This document shows, piece after piece, positions 10,297 to 22,161 of a stretch of DNA of 64,000 nucleotides (within the stretch, counting starts at the first letter, position 1; each line of letters opens with the position of its first letter). Below the pieces are notes generated by a model, which worked only from the letters and a program-made list of their open reading frames with translations, was not told the origin of the DNA and made no database searches. The translations under genes were made by a program, and so were the position numbers. Source of the DNA: Symsagittifera roscoffensis (taxonomy: Eukaryota; Xenacoelomorpha; Acoela; Convolutidae); the NCBI RefSeq assembly GCF_963678635.1, contig NC_087066.1, forward strand, positions 18,041,275 to 18,105,274, in the 5' to 3' direction.

Positions 10297-11946
10297 TCGC
10301 CCAAATACTACACAGCGACGGAGCGTAGGAAAAGTACCTATTAACGACTGGCAGGCGTCAGTTACCTTAATCCTACTCGCTTTTCACCGTCTCGACCTTG
10401 CCAGTTGACTTTCTGGTCTGTCTAGGGCAAAGTAAAAAGTTACCATTTTTAGGCCATCAGTCAAACGACTTTTGATCAGCTTTCGTTTGCATGCGAACAC
10501 AACCACATAGCTGAGTCTCGGATCCTCAGACTACGTGATTGTCATTAAAAACACGGCTCGAACAACCTATTTAAACATGTTTTTGTGTGACAGTTCTATA
10601 TTAAATCCATTGGAGATGGATTGACCCTTTCCTCTTTCTAGCTACTCATATTCTGAAATATCAAACAATAACGGTGTTAATTAAGAGATCTATGACATCC
10701 AGGTAGCTATAAAGTTAGTTCTATACAGTCCCTTCGCATAAACAGTCTCTGGGGGACCAAGCCTCCGCTCCCGTAATATTCCTGTGATAACGCTCTTATC
10801 TCCTCTGATTTGCGTCCCGGGAGGGTTCCGTGGTGTATTTCTTCCCCCACTGGAGCCTCCTTCTCCACCAATATCTGTTGACAAGTGTCTTATCGTGCGT
10901 TGTTGCCACGATAAGAGGCTTCGTATTTTCCGTCTCTGGTACGACTGTTTTTCACAATATCTGTCGTTGTTCTGATTTTTGTCACTTTTTCAGTCAAAAT
11001 GGCCGTTTTTCGTATTTCTGAGAAATATTCTTCTTCCAATCGAAATTTTAAAAATAAAAATTCTAGAATATTCCGACCCTCCTTCGCAATGCTTTTTCGT
11101 CAATAAGGCCTTTAGTCGTTCTTTTTTACGTCGCCGGAAGGTTGTGCTGTGCCAGTCTGGCAGAATGGCACATACTCCCCGGACAGTCCCCATCAATGTC
11201 CCTATTGATCGCATAACACCGGGTTATCGTCAAGTAGTTACCCAGTTTTCTGTAATCAATCTTACAAATCGCATAAGAAAATGAAATTTATCTACCCCAC
11301 CTCAACTCACTACGTGTTCACAAATGGCATCGTACTACATCTCACTGCCTTTCAACATTTTCACAAAATTTGCACCATGAGGAGTGTCCTAGATAAAATT
11401 TCTTTTCTGACTACTTACGTCGTCTTGCCATAAAACTTCTTTTCGCTCTTCGTGATTAAAAAGTGGGACGTGGCACGGCCACGCACCCGTTAAAATTAAC
11501 TTAACATTACTCACCAAGTATAATCAGTCATTTATGCGGTCCTTTCAATGTTAAAACTAAGAAACTCTGTGGCTAGGAAAGTTACTGAGTTACCCACCCT
11601 TCTCGAGCGAGTTTACTCAAACTTACCATGTCGCCACACAGTGAATTTGTGTCTTACACAGGTTAAAAACTTCAGTCGTGAATAAATAGGTAAATATACT
11701 CACCTAGGTTCCTCATATACATACATAAATAGCCATAACTAAAATCAAGAATTTCAACAATTTTAACAATTGCAACATTTTCAAAGTCTGGTTTGACCAA
11801 ACTAAATCAAAACAGAAAGTTTCACAAGTTCAATAATCAAAACTTGGTTAATTTGTTCTAGTTTTAACACACAAAGACAATCAAGTTTTTTCTCCTTCTC
11901 TTCCTTTCTTGCTCACGTCTTCACTTGTCCTCTTCGTTCATCATCT
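10297..11946. other. Left part of the insertion between copies A and B
   Basis: Starts TTGTAACATTCGCCC directly after the 268-bp repeat. It is unrelated to anything else in the window and less AT-rich at 10,700–10,960. No open frame is convincing. As it lies downstream (minus sense) of the 361-codon ORF and begins with TG, it could be the 3' non-coding part or an LTR of a truncated element, but I find no matching second LTR and no pol gene. Confidence 0.35.
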
Positions 11947-13029
11947 TCATTCCATCGCTTCTCCATCCTGATGTTCAGCGTCACTGTCTTCCAGAACTTT
12001 CTCTAGCATGTCCATAGAGTTGCGGGCCGTGCCCCAACTCTCCTGCTCCAACAGCCTCGGTTTGCAACAAGGTAGCAAGTCCACATTCACCTTCTGCTCC
12101 CGGTTCCTGCAAAAGCTGTTGTGAAGACATAGGCTCACGTTTCGTTCTAGGTCAGCTCTTAAGACCTCTTTCTTCTCATCTTCAGTAACACAAGGCGCTC
12201 CAGCTACCCGCTTCACCGCTGTGGTGACCGCGTTTCTGTGCGTCAAGAATGCTCTCTTATAGGCTCCTGGTCCTATATCTAGCTGGAAAGGTTGATAGGC
12301 TTCCGTGTTCCTCGACATGTGACGCTTCGCGCGTTCATACATCCATGATGTCATCACTGCACGGAACCAAGGCATCAATCTTTGCCTTGACCATATTCTT
12401 TCAATGGCTTTAGGTATCCTCAGAACCTTGCAGGTGGTTCTGAAAAGATCCAGTTCACGACTCATCTTCACGTTGCTCAGCTGATCAGGAGTCGGCACGG
12501 CCGTCTCCTGCTCATTTGTGTCCGCGTTAGCTTCCAGCCATCTCACTGCCAGCATGGCACTAACCTGTTGATTCTGATCGGGCAACCCCGTAGAGTACAA
12601 CTCCTCCACGTCCCATACTAGCATCAGATTCCCGCGTTTGGGGTACCACAACGTCTGCGCCAAGCAGTGGCAAGGATACTCCCCATGGGTTCTCACTATG
12701 TTCCTTCGGGTCCGATACCCTGAGGCTCCCAGCAACGGTTCCACCTCCATCAGCATTCTGTGTAAGTCGTCTTTTTCTTCTATTGTGGGGAATTCAGTGG
12801 GTAAGGCTCCACTCGCTTTCTGTTTCTGGAACTCACTCACATTGCCTTCACTCAATCTCAGAAACTCTTCGCCCACCACATCTTGCAACTCGCCTTCAGA
12901 TCTCTTCGGGACTGCCCGAAAGATCTTTGCCAACAAATCATGTGACCTCTCCGACATCCTGGCCAACCTCACGCACTTTGGCACAGAGAAAAGTTGATCA
13001 ATCAACACCTGCTGTGTCCTCGCATCCAT
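11947..13029 (-). CDS. Intact 361-codon orphan ORF
   Basis: Uninterrupted frame starting MDARTQQVLIDQLFSVPKCV (ATG at 13,027–13,029; two GTG codons precede it and the frame stays open further upstream to the copy B boundary, so the true N terminus may be longer). Codon use and G+C content are far above the surrounding AT-rich DNA. It is predicted soluble, basic in the middle (ERIWSRQRLMPWFRAV, MYERAKRHMSRN), with a Cys/His cluster (SLCLHNSFCRNREQ, DLLPCCKPR) and an acidic tail (EDSDAEHQDGEAME). No domain recognised. A gag-like or other transposon-borne protein, or a host retro-copy, are the alternatives. It sits in unique DNA wedged between copies A and B. Confidence 0.6.
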   Translation of the reverse strand: MDARTQQVLIDQLFSVPKCVRLARMSERSHDLLAKIFRAVPKRSEGELQDVVGEEFLRLSEGNVSEFQKQKASGALPTEFPTIEEKDDLHRMLMEVEPLLGASGYRTRRNIVRTHGEYPCHCLAQTLWYPKRGNLMLVWDVEELYSTGLPDQNQQVSAMLAVRWLEANADTNEQETAVPTPDQLSNVKMSRELDLFRTTCKVLRIPKAIERIWSRQRLMPWFRAVMTSWMYERAKRHMSRNTEAYQPFQLDIGPGAYKRAFLTHRNAVTTAVKRVAGAPCVTEDEKKEVLRADLERNVSLCLHNSFCRNREQKVNVDLLPCCKPRLLEQESWGTARNSMDMLEKVLEDSDAEHQDGEAME

Positions 13030-13919
13030 CACCACCTTGTGTGTAGGATATCTACTACTGCAATATGGTGCGGAGTCCGTTCAGTTTTGCAAAATCTCAA
13101 TTATTGGCTCCGTTTAGTCTATTGCCCTTCCCAAATACTGAATAAGTTCGTTCTAGTTTTGCAAAATCTCGAATCTTGACGGAGAGGAATGTGTAATGGC
13201 GCCGTGCAGTCTATTGCCTATCCCAAAAACTGAAATAGTTTGTTCTAGTTTTGCAAAGTTTCAATAACTCTTGTTGCAGTTCAAACAAATCTCAATCAGT
13301 TTGTTCCAATTTCGTTGCAATTTCCAATAACAGTACAAATTTTCAACTCAAAGAGAAAATCTCAAAACATACTGACTGGAAACCTAAAACGAACTTCGAA
13401 CCAAAAAACCCAATAACTGACAATATTTCGTTGCAGTTGCGAAATCTCAAATACTGACAACAGTGTTCTGCAGTTGCGAAACCCAAAATACTGACAAAAA
13501 CCCCAATTACTGCTAAAAAAATCTGGAAAAATCCAATTACTGATTATAATTCGTTGCAGTTCTGCAACATCCGAAATACTGACACTCAATAGTTTGTTGC
13601 AGTTCTGCCAAATCCCAAAGAGTGGCAATCAACAAAACATCAACCGTACAATTTTCCCAATCGATTTAGGGGGATAATAACAGGGGATCTTGTTAACTAT
13701 TTCTCCCCCTATTGCAATGATGCGGGTAGTTTCCCCCACCTCACATATGAATCAACTTTATATTTTAAGGAGGGCTTTGCTTTTGTTACGAGGGCTAATA
13801 ATGTCATAGCCTAATTATAGTTTAAATACCAATTTTTTAACAAAATCAATAATGTGAAAAAGTTACCGTCGAATTACCGTCGAATTTTAATCCATGACTG
13901 ATTTTGTTTTTTTTTCCAG

Positions 13920-16738
13920 AGTGCGCCCTACAATTTTCGCAAAAAAGCATTATGGTCCACTTTGCTGAAAAGCGATGCGAGAAGAAATATGCAAAAGTGA
14001 AGAAACTGACTTGCATGTTCTGTCGCACAGAGGGCTTCAGCGACTGCTACAGAGCTGCAGAGCATGGGTTGTCGCCTGGATGCTGGGAGAGGACAAGAGC
14101 CAATCGATGATCTGCGCTCAACCGAAAGCTGCCTTCTCCCACTAGGAAAAGTTATAACTTTGTGGGAGACATTTATGAGGGGTGCCAATTACCATTCAGA
14201 GCGAAGCAGAGGAGGGCAAATTTGATCTGCGAGGATGAAATCCGCGATGATCAGAGTGAGTGAAGATGGGTGCTTCTGAAATAAGATACAAGCGCATCGA
14301 TCTATATGTTTTTTGATTTCATAATCAAACTGTTTTAGCACTAAGCCAAATAATTTAGTCCACGTCTGCGCAACTAGACTGTATCACGACAACAACAAAG
14401 AGGCAGACGACGAGACAGTCTACCTTAAAAATTTCGTTAAAAACCAGCAGAGAGACGACCAAGACCAAGAGCACGAGCAAGACGACATCCTAGAACAAAC
14501 GTGAGCCGTGCAGAAATGGGCATGATGTGACGACTTCCTGGTGCAAGCAAGAATTAAACGACCCATATGCGATGAGCGGGTTACAAGCAGGAACAATTGG
14601 CGATGATTTTGTGCAAAATGGAGCCGGAGGATGAGGAATCCGTTTTAACCATTCAAATTGTATGTAACAAAACGCTTTATTTTTCTTCTGTAATAGCCTG
14701 CAACTAAATATGTTTTAACCCTCTATTTCACTGATTGACGTTTAATCTCCAAGGGCACTGCTCAAGGTACTGTTGGTAGTACAGTTACTGCTCCAGAAGT
14801 GACAAGATCTATCAATGAACATACCTCGGAAGTCACCGGCCAGTTGCCATTCGGTGCGCCAGCTGCGCCAATTAGGATGGTACCACTTCCCCAGGTACCA
14901 AATGGACCCTGTCTGAGGCCAGATATACTTCTTCACGTACCAGAGTTTGTTTCGCCCTTTCCTCTACCAGGCTCCATTTCGCCACTCTATAGTCTGACCA
15001 GATCAACGACTTCCTCTGGTGCGGATACAGAAACTAAAAGCTCTTAAGAAAAAACCGCAGAACTTTGCCGTGGTTTCAGGTAGCTCTTGTAGCACGAGTG
15101 CCAGTCATATTGACATGTTACCTCCAATTGACTACGGCAAACTAAGAGAGAGACTTTTGCAAGTAATAATATGAAACTTAAATTAGCTTAAAGTCGTTAT
15201 AATTAATTTTCGATCATCTTTTTTGGGTGTTTTGTTGGATCATGCCCGCCTCAAGTCTAATACAGTGCGTGCTTGCAGTTGACCTTGTCAGACTGGTTTA
15301 TTGGCCAGCAAGGAGCCTTGTTATTTCCATCGGCTAAATCCATTAGCGGGTTCAAAAGCCAACTAACAGGGCCTGCTGATGGTTGCCAGTTTGATAGCCG
15401 AATGTATGGGGACAATTTCAGGGACGAAATTTTGAAGGAATACCCCGAGGGAATCAGAGCTAGACGCTACATCTTAAAGGAAAAGTTACGCAGTTTGTAA
15501 AAAAAATTACACTCCTATTCACCTAGTGATCTGGTTTTCAAATAAGTTTAACCTCCAAATAAGTTTAACCTTGTTCAATCTTAGGAAGGTATACGATCAA
15601 TTAAGCCAGCTGATGTTCAAAATTTGTTCTGATCAAGGCCGCCAACATTCTGGAACATCATTGATGATGATGCTTTCTTGTCGGCCGCAATGAAATTCTC
15701 TGTCCCAAAAGCAGTCAAGGAAGTGCCGTTGGGACACATACATAAGAGGAAGTGGAAAAGGACTGAAGTACCGACGAAGGAGGCAAGCTACCTGTTGTTA
15801 TTGCAGGCTGGTGCAATAACACCATTTCACCAGGTTTTATCCGGTACAGATGTGAGCTACATTTTAGTGAAAGGTTGAACAAAGTTTGGTGCACAATTTT
15901 TTCAACGAAATATAGATATATGTTCCATTTAGTTCTTTTTTCTTTAAGGCTACAAAACATTTTGTTTGATGGCCCGTCGGTCAACAACAAGCAGAAATTC
16001 CAGGAATATCTGGTGCAGCAATCTCTGGGTTGGAAACGGATGTTTCCCCGGAATGACCTTCGCTGTGATGCTGGAGGGTGTCAGAAAATTGTTCAGACTG
16101 AGCTCCAGACCCTCGATATGCCAGCTGGCATGAAGTACATGGTTGGAACGAATTCAAATTCAGTGGCTTTGGGTGTCAATTTCAACCATCGTGGCACCTA
16201 CTGACGGCTGCCAGAGCTTTCCGACTTGAGCGAAAAGACGAAGAGCCCTTCAGCAGCTGCTACCCCGCTTTTCCGATGTTGGCTCTCAAAGAGCCTAAGA
16301 TGCATCTGTGGTTACTATCAAATATTAAACTGATCTATTTTGACGAAATAAATGAAAATAGATAAATATATTTCATAGCACCAGAGACACGATACCGCCG
16401 CAAGAATTAGAAGATCTGGATGAGGTCTGGAAAATCTGAAGCCACACGACAAAGTCTTAGATAATTGCCATACCAGAAAATTTACGTAAGTACTTCTGAC
16501 AGAATTTCATCACGGATACTGAAAATTTTACTTATTCTGAAATGCAAAATTCATCCCGAAAACTCATTTTAACCCCTCATGCTAAGCTTTGATAATTTCG
16601 TATTTTAGGGCACCAATTAAGGAAACGCTGGCGAATAAAGAAGAGATGGACAGTCTCTTCCAACACCATCGGGGGTCGTGCGGAGCATTGCCAGTGGGAG
16701 CATTGACGGAACTAATATCAGTCAAAAGGGCCTGAAGA
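13920..16738 (+). pseudogene. JmjC (KDM2/KDM7-like) histone demethylase homologue, copy B, broken
   Basis: Same exon order as copy A. The Cys-rich exon (13,920–14,255) is open through LTCMFCRTEGFSDCYRAAEHG to a TGA at 14,108 shared with copy A. Next come an exon around 14,755–15,165 ending IDYGKLRERLLQ, an exon from 15,280 (LTLSDWFIGQQG), and the JmjC exon, in which the iron-binding motif is HQV (His 15,828, Val 15,834). The donor after VKG is a normal GT. The third-ligand position is Tyr (16,136–16,138) instead of the His of copy A. A one-base loss at about 16,194 breaks the next frame, and the donor equivalent to AAATA|GTAAAC has GT changed to TT near 16,323. The last exon (16,610–16,738, APIKETLANKEEMDSLFQHH to SVKRA) is intact. 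With two of three iron ligands changed, the product could not be an active demethylase. Confidence 0.68.
14379..14632 (+). other. 253-bp segment present only in copy B
   Basis: Copy A goes straight from CAACTAGACTG to AGGAATCCG; copy B has 253 extra bases between these points. The extra DNA is GC-richer and holds an open acidic/Gln-rich stretch (DNNKEADDETVYLKNFV, then QRDDQDQEHEQDD) ending in TGA. A two-base TG at both ends suggests deletion from copy A rather than insertion into B. It could be a lost exon of the JmjC gene. Confidence 0.5.
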
Positions 16739-16916
16739 CTTTCTCTTACCGAATTCGGATATTAGATAATGTGTACGGTTTTTTCAACTAATGTGTACAA
16801 AATGTGTGGATTTATTAATTGAAATTTCAAAAAAAAATTCTATAAATTGTAATATATGATTCTAATTTTTAGCATGCAGCCTGAGTAACTAACAGAAGAA
16901 CTGAAATTCTGAAAAC

Positions 16917-17102
16917 ATGAATGAACAAACAGATGAAGAAATGTGCTCGATCCCGGGGAGAATCCTACATCAGATCCACGATGGGGAGGTGGCGCGCAAG
17001 CTGTGCTTTGTTTGCTGGCGGAAGGTGGTGGATGAGTTTCATCCAAAGAGACCCTTCTGTCGGCAAGACTTGGCGCCTCTCAGTAGCTTCTTGCACTCAT
17101 AA
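16917..17102 (+). CDS. Small 61-codon Cys-containing ORF, copy B
   Basis: Complete frame from ATG (MNEQTDEEMCSIPGRILHQI) through KLCFVCWRKVVDEFH and RPFCRQDLAPLSSF to TAA. Four cysteines and two histidines could form a small metal site, but no family is recognised. It may be a short protein or an exon spliced to the acidic exon 160 bp downstream. An almost identical copy lies at 23,120–23,305; copy A is frameshifted. Confidence 0.4.
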   Translation: MNEQTDEEMCSIPGRILHQIHDGEVARKLCFVCWRKVVDEFHPKRPFCRQDLAPLSSFLHS

Positions 17103-17264
17103 CTATTGCTTTTGACCTTGTTCATTGTTAAACTAACTAAAACTGGTGCCATGTGAACAACCTCTTCTTTCCACCTTTGACCACTAACTTGAACCGACCC
17201 AATGTAAACCAGAAAAAAACATCCAACCCTTTCTCCATATCGCTCATGTTTTACCCTTGTTTAG

Positions 17265-17725
17265 TTCCTCTCACACGGACGAGAATGAGGAGGCAAATGA
17301 GGATGAGAGTGAGGAGGTAGGCGAACAGATAGAGGTGGAGACAGTGGTGCCCTTCCCTGACTTGGACTCGGAGTCAGAACCGGAGCAGCTGAGGAGTGTG
17401 ACGAGGAGCAGAGCACTGCCTCGGACGCTATTGCGTTTTCGTACATACCGGGGCGCGGTTGCGGGCACGCTGTGGCCTGGGATGGCAGAATCGCCGACGC
17501 CGACTCCTCCAGCGGTAGTGACGATGACACTCTGCCATATAATTGGGCAAGCGGGCGGGGCGCAGTCGCGGACGAGCAGCGCAGTCAGTCGCCGGAACTG
17601 CCAGCCTGCCAGGCCGGGCTCGATACCGAGGACGCAAAACCGCTGGGTCATCCCAGCCTGGGGTCGGACCCTCCACGCAAAGGTTCAAAATTTCAAAAAA
17701 TATTACTAAAATGGTACATGAGTAG
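17265..17725 (+). pseudogene. Acidic exon, copy B, with 28-bp deletion
   Basis: Homologue of 4,236–4,719. It starts SSHTDENEEANEDESEEVGE, but 28 bases present in copy A (TCTCCGACTTTGATCTGCTC and the next eight) are missing at about 17,398, shifting the frame. The original frame resumes from about 17,472 (DGRIADADSSSGSDDD). The missing bases are flanked by a TG/GTG repeat in copy A, consistent with slippage. The region keeps its high G+C content. Confidence 0.5.
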
Positions 17726-18430
17726 TTTATTAGAAACCTGTTTTTTAGTGCAAAAATGCCGCCGTCAGAGTATAGTGCCGATTATACGGACTAAGCTTAT
17801 ACAGGCTAGATAACCTTTTGTAGATCCTCTGCGAATCGCAGAAACCACTCATCATCACTCATCATCCACAGAGTCGGATAGCACGCCAACCCTTACTTAT
17901 CAATAAAATTCAAAATCTCAATCTCAAAATATATCACTAAAATATTTTATGACTAGTTTATTAGAAACCTGTTTTTTAGTGCAAAAATGCCGCCGTCAAA
18001 GTATAGTGCCGCCTATACCGACTAAGCTAAGACACGCTGGATAGCTTTTCATAGATCCTTTGCGAACCGCAGAAACCACTCATTAACACTAATTATCCAC
18101 ACAGTCAGATAGTATGCCAACCCTCACTTATCAGTAAGTTTCAAAATCTCAATCTCAAATTATATCACAGAAACACTTTATGACTAGTTTATTATAAAAC
18201 TGTTTTTTAGCCGTAACTCATCGGCGCTCATACCAGCTTTATCAGAGTCACTCAGCCAGAGTCTATTTATCAATCTACCAATCAGTTAGCCAGAGTCACT
18301 TTAGTCACTCAGTCATTCAGTCAATCCGAGTCATTTTATCAGACAGCCATATCGGAGTCACTTTTCAGCTTTATCAGAGTCGTTCAGAATCAGTTACAGT
18401 CAATCAACGTCTCTTTCTTTCTGTATCTAA
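17711..18430. repeat. 233-bp tandem repeat and AGTCA tract, copy B
   Basis: Two full 233-bp units (ATGCCGCCGTCA at about 17,757 and 17,987) and a partial third (to 18,215), then the AGTCA-rich tract as in copy A, 18,216–18,430. One unit fewer than copy A. Confidence 0.8.
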
Positions 18431-18897
18431 AACTGTTGATTAGTTATCTTTTTTTTTATTGCCTCATCGTTATTTTTATTGCCCGGCCTCATCTGATAAA
18501 CTTTTCTGCTTCCAGCTGTGGGGCATTTCTTTTGGGCCTTGTTTTAAATCTTTATTGGTGCTACATAGTAGTTCCAATTAGTAACATTTTTTAATGATAG
18601 TTGTGCTACATAGTTATGGAATTAAAATTCCGAAGTGTTTCTTTCTGACTTGAGAAAATCGGCTCTACTGAAGCTAGTTGTTATCGTCTTTCGGTTCCAC
18701 TCGTGAAAAGTAAATGACGCGCCCAAATAATAAAAATCTTGGCTGTATAAATTAACCAGGGATAGATTTTTACACTCAAAACCGGCTCAAGTGGATCAAA
18801 ATGTGGTTGTCTTCTCCTTTCTTAAAAACTAAAAAAAGTATCTTCAATCCTCATTTCATTAACTCACTGTTCATATCTCTTTTACCATTTTATAAAA
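18431..18897. other. AT-rich spacer, copy B
   Basis: Counterpart of 5,671–6,127. AT-rich, with GTGCTACATAG repeated twice. Nothing else seen. Confidence 0.5.
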
Positions 18898-20450
18898 ATG
18901 TCAGAATTTCCCGGTTCACTATCAGAATTTTCTGGGGTTTAAAATGATCGCTTCAATTGTGAGATTCTCAAATCTACGGTTTATTTTGTTTCGCACTGTG
19001 GTAAAGACCACATGGTGGGCCTTAATGAGCCTGAGCTCTTCGAAAGATCAAAACACTATAACTTAAAAACTTATTGTCATAAGGTTTCGGCTGGTTTCTT
19101 GAGTGTATTGGCGCTTTATGTGAATTTAACGTCTTATATAATACCTCTGGATTCAGATAATAAGATAACATTGAATGTTTTATCGGAAGAGGACAAGACT
19201 ATTACCCTAACTGTCACTCGTATTCCTGCAAGTCACTGTTCAGGTTCAGTAAGGTTCTTACTAGTTTTCAAAGAAAAATCTGTCCTTTTTACTGGCCACG
19301 TCAGATGGCAAGTTGGTCATACGAAGCAAATCAATCATCTTTTCGACAATTTACAAGAAACTGCTGTTCACAATTTTGATAATAATTACAACGACATGTT
19401 TTGCAAAACAGATTCTAATTTCATACTTGTAAGAAGAGCTGTCTTTCAGCCATCTTTCAAGCCGTGTCCGCATGGCTCTGTTCATTTCAAAATAATGTGA
19501 TCCATTTTTCAACGAAACTCGCCATGATTATGAGTTTTTGATGAAAGAACTTGCACTTAGATTCAACACTTAAGCTCATATTTCATTATGTCAGTATCAA
19601 CTGTACAACAAATTGGTTCCGTCAATTGAAAATTGGCTCACCTTAGATGGCGAAAGTACCAAAGTCCAATTCTGCAAACTGTCGTCTGCGTCTGCGAATT
19701 TAAAACTGCCCTGCAAGCCGGGCATCCCAAGTTGAGAAGTGCTTACAATCATTCCAACCGCAATGTTTTTCAATCAAAACGAGATAATGCCTGGGAGTTT
19801 GCTTAAAGCAGTGTCTGAGAGAAACATTCGTGCTGTTACTCTTTGCACTCTTAAGCTGACGAAATATATGATTTCCTTTCGAGTCTGTAGTACGAAACTA
19901 TTTTACCCTTCGTTTGTCCGGATGAAGATTCTCCACTTGACTCTGTGAAAGCTTTTATTTTAAATACGCTCAAACATCAGAAACCAACCGCGTCAAACGA
20001 TTCGAGTACAATGCTGTGAAAAGAGAAATTTAAGTTCAGTAAAAGAGGTAAACTTTATCTGGAGAAAACTTCATTAAACACACCAGACTACGAATACCAT
20101 AGTGAGCCATGAAGACAACAGAGACGCTTTTGACGAAATTGGAGTTTTTGTGGGAAAGGATTCAGAAACAGCCGAAACATCCGAGAAGACAAATTTTCAA
20201 CGAAAACAGCTGACTATGAATACCAGAGTGAGCCATTGAGACAACACAGACGCTTTTTCGAAGGTGGAGATTTCGAGGAAAAGGATTCAGAAACAGCCAT
20301 AGAAAGAACAGAAAAATTGTTCCAATTACTCAACAATATTCAAAAAAAAATTCACTTTTCGTACTGTATTTTTTGCCGCTTGTATGAATTTTTTTTTCAG
20401 TTTTATTTAAATGAGGATTTCAAATCCAGTTTTCAGAGGACATTACAGTT
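18898..20450 (+). pseudogene. Unrecognised gene (MSEFPGSLSEF), copy B, broken
   Basis: ATG at 18,898, then a TAA at 18,940–18,942 where copy A has a Ser codon. Beyond it the frame is open to 19,500 (HKVSAGFLSVLALYVNLTSY, RRAVFQPSFKPCPHGSVHFK). The second stretch (about 19,570–20,020) is one base shorter than in copy A near 19,830, so its C-terminal half is in another frame. The third stretch keeps the TPDYEYQSEP-type repeat. Function not recognised. Confidence 0.42.
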
Positions 20451-20504
20451 CAGCTTTCAAATGAGACAATCGAGGGGTCATTTATCTCGTTTCAAATTGT
20501 TAAC

Positions 20505-20710
20505 CATCTCATCTCAACTACTGAACCATCTCATCTCAAATACTGATGAGTGCGATGATAATTTCTGAACCAAATGAACCATCTTATCTCAAATACTGAT
20601 GAGTGACTTAGCTGCCATTTCAAACTGAACCATCTCATTTCAAATAATGATGATGATTTCTTAACCATAACTGAACCATCTCATTTCAAATACTGATGAG
20701 TGACTTAACT
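20505..20710. repeat. CTCAAATACTGATGAGTG repeat, copy B
   Basis: Counterpart of 7,735–7,950, with the same unit and about the same number of copies. Confidence 0.7.
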
Positions 20711-20939
20711 GCCTCCATTTCAAACATGAACTGCCGTTCCAAACCCTAAACAGTATTCAAACCATCACAAGACTTAAATGGCTTTCGATGATTCTTTAAG
20801 ATTCGTTTGTGGATTCCGCTGAAAAATGGATAAGTCCTTGCTTTCAAATTGCGCGTTCCTATAGATAACAAATAAAGTATTCCACCTCTAGCTTTTAATT
20901 TTTCATATGCATGTTCAGTAACAAACAAAAATGTTGAAT

Positions 20940-21095
20940 TCACTTAAAATTTGCGGAATCAGCTTAAATTTGCGGATTTCACTTACATTTTACGGATTCC
21001 ACTTACCTTTTGCGGATTCCACTTACATTTCGGATTCCACTTACGTTTTGCGGATTCCACTTACATTTTGCGGAATCCACTTATAGTTGCGGAAT
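20940..21095. repeat. 20-bp minisatellite, copy B
   Basis: About seven units of TTTGCGGATTCCACTTACAT with one-base variants. A degenerate relative is at 9,236–9,345 and an identical block at 27,145–27,300. Confidence 0.85.
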
Positions 21096-21405
21096 CCAGA
21101 ACAACTAGCGATATTTGCTTGGTGCAGAATCCCGCAAAAAAAAAACAAATGTACTGACAAAGTTTACGTTACAGGTATATGTATGCAGAATCCACTGAAA
21201 TTTTATTTGTGGCAACCACTTACATTTTGGAACATATTTAAAGACTTGTCTCTGGAATCCAGGAACATATAGACACAAAATTGTGCGCCTAACCAGTGCA
21301 CAGTTTGGCCTCGTAATGAAGTTTTTTTTTGCGAAAATACTTCTAGCGTCTGCAATAAATCTGGCGTGTAATTATTCATATTCTGTGGAATTTTATGTGT
21401 AAAGT

Positions 21406-21812
21406 CAGTAGCGTGCCGAGGAGTCAGTAGTCGCCCCCCCCTCGCCCCTCACTTCTGGTTGGCAAATATTTCCATAGGCTCCCCCCTTTGGCATAGTTTT
21501 AATCCATTTTTGCTGACCAGCCCAAGGCGCCTTCGGTGCCAATATTACTAATTTTGATGGGGGAGCGCGCGCCAAAAAAGCGCATTTTTCTGGCAAAACT
21601 TTCCAAAAGTGCCCAAAAACGACGTTCTTTGGCCTGTTTGTTGAAAAAATTACCTGCGGCGCAGAAAATTTTTGAGATAATAAGATCCTTGTAGTATTTT
21701 CGAGAGCTCGGAAAACCAATTTGGTCGACCTAAAAAAAAAAGGGCCGCAAATTTTTCAAAGTTTTTTTGAAAAACTGCCCCCCTCCCTAAAAAAATTCTG
21801 CGCATGCCACTG
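21406..21812. mobile_element. Non-autonomous hAT-type element, copy B
   Basis: Ends are CAGTAGCGTGCCGAGG and, read inward from the right, CAGTGGCATGCGCAGA, imperfect terminal inverted repeats of the hAT form CAGNGGC. They are flanked by TGTAAAGT (21,398–21,405) and TGTAGAGT (21,813–21,820), an 8-bp target duplication with one mismatch, the size expected for hAT elements. The 407-bp interior is GC-richer and has a minus-strand open frame with no transposase motif, so it is a MITE-like derivative. Confidence 0.7.
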
Positions 21813-21820
21813 TGTAGAGT

Positions 21821-22130
21821 GCATAGTGATCCCATAATAGCAAAATAGTTTCTTTTAGCAAAAAAAATCTTTAGTGAAATTTAGTCACAAAGCCTTAAAA
21901 TATGATGCGATCAAGACCTATTTTCTGCTGGATTTTTTAAACTTAGCTAATAAACTAATTCAGTAATAAGTAATAATATATTTTGGATTATGTCTGTTGA
22001 CACCTAGCTGAAACATAGCTCATACTTCGGGGAAAGTAGCGGAAATAACCCTTCTTGAAAAACGTTTATGCGCAAATAATTATTTTTCAAAATTTAAGCG
22101 CAAATAATAATTGTTCAACTATCTTTGCTT
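21821..22130. other. AT-rich tail of copy B
   Basis: About 310 bases of AT-rich DNA with the direct repeat GCGCAAATAAT (22,070 and 22,098). Nothing else recognised. It ends at the B/C duplication junction. Confidence 0.5.
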
Positions 22131-22161
22131 ATATGTTCCATTTAGTTCTTTTTTCTTTAAG

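Larger units (their letters stand above)
13070..22131. repeat. Segmental repeat, copy B
   Basis: Collinear with copy A up to about 20,915 and then with its own tandem duplicate C. The left boundary is abrupt: unrelated DNA stops at about 13,068 and sequence equivalent to position 270 of copy A begins (AGTCCGTTCAGTTTTGC). Copy B is the most complete copy on the right side, including the 20-bp minisatellite and the hAT-type element. Confidence 0.85.

Noticed and set aside
10297-13068. Complete LTR retrotransposon between copies A and B
   Set aside because: No second LTR, no pol motifs and no target duplication could be found; only an orphan ORF is supported.
21405-21835. Minus-strand ORFs in the hAT-type element as transposase
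   Set aside because: No hAT dimerisation or DDE motifs, far too short, and the frame crosses the element boundary in copy C (27,405–27,923).
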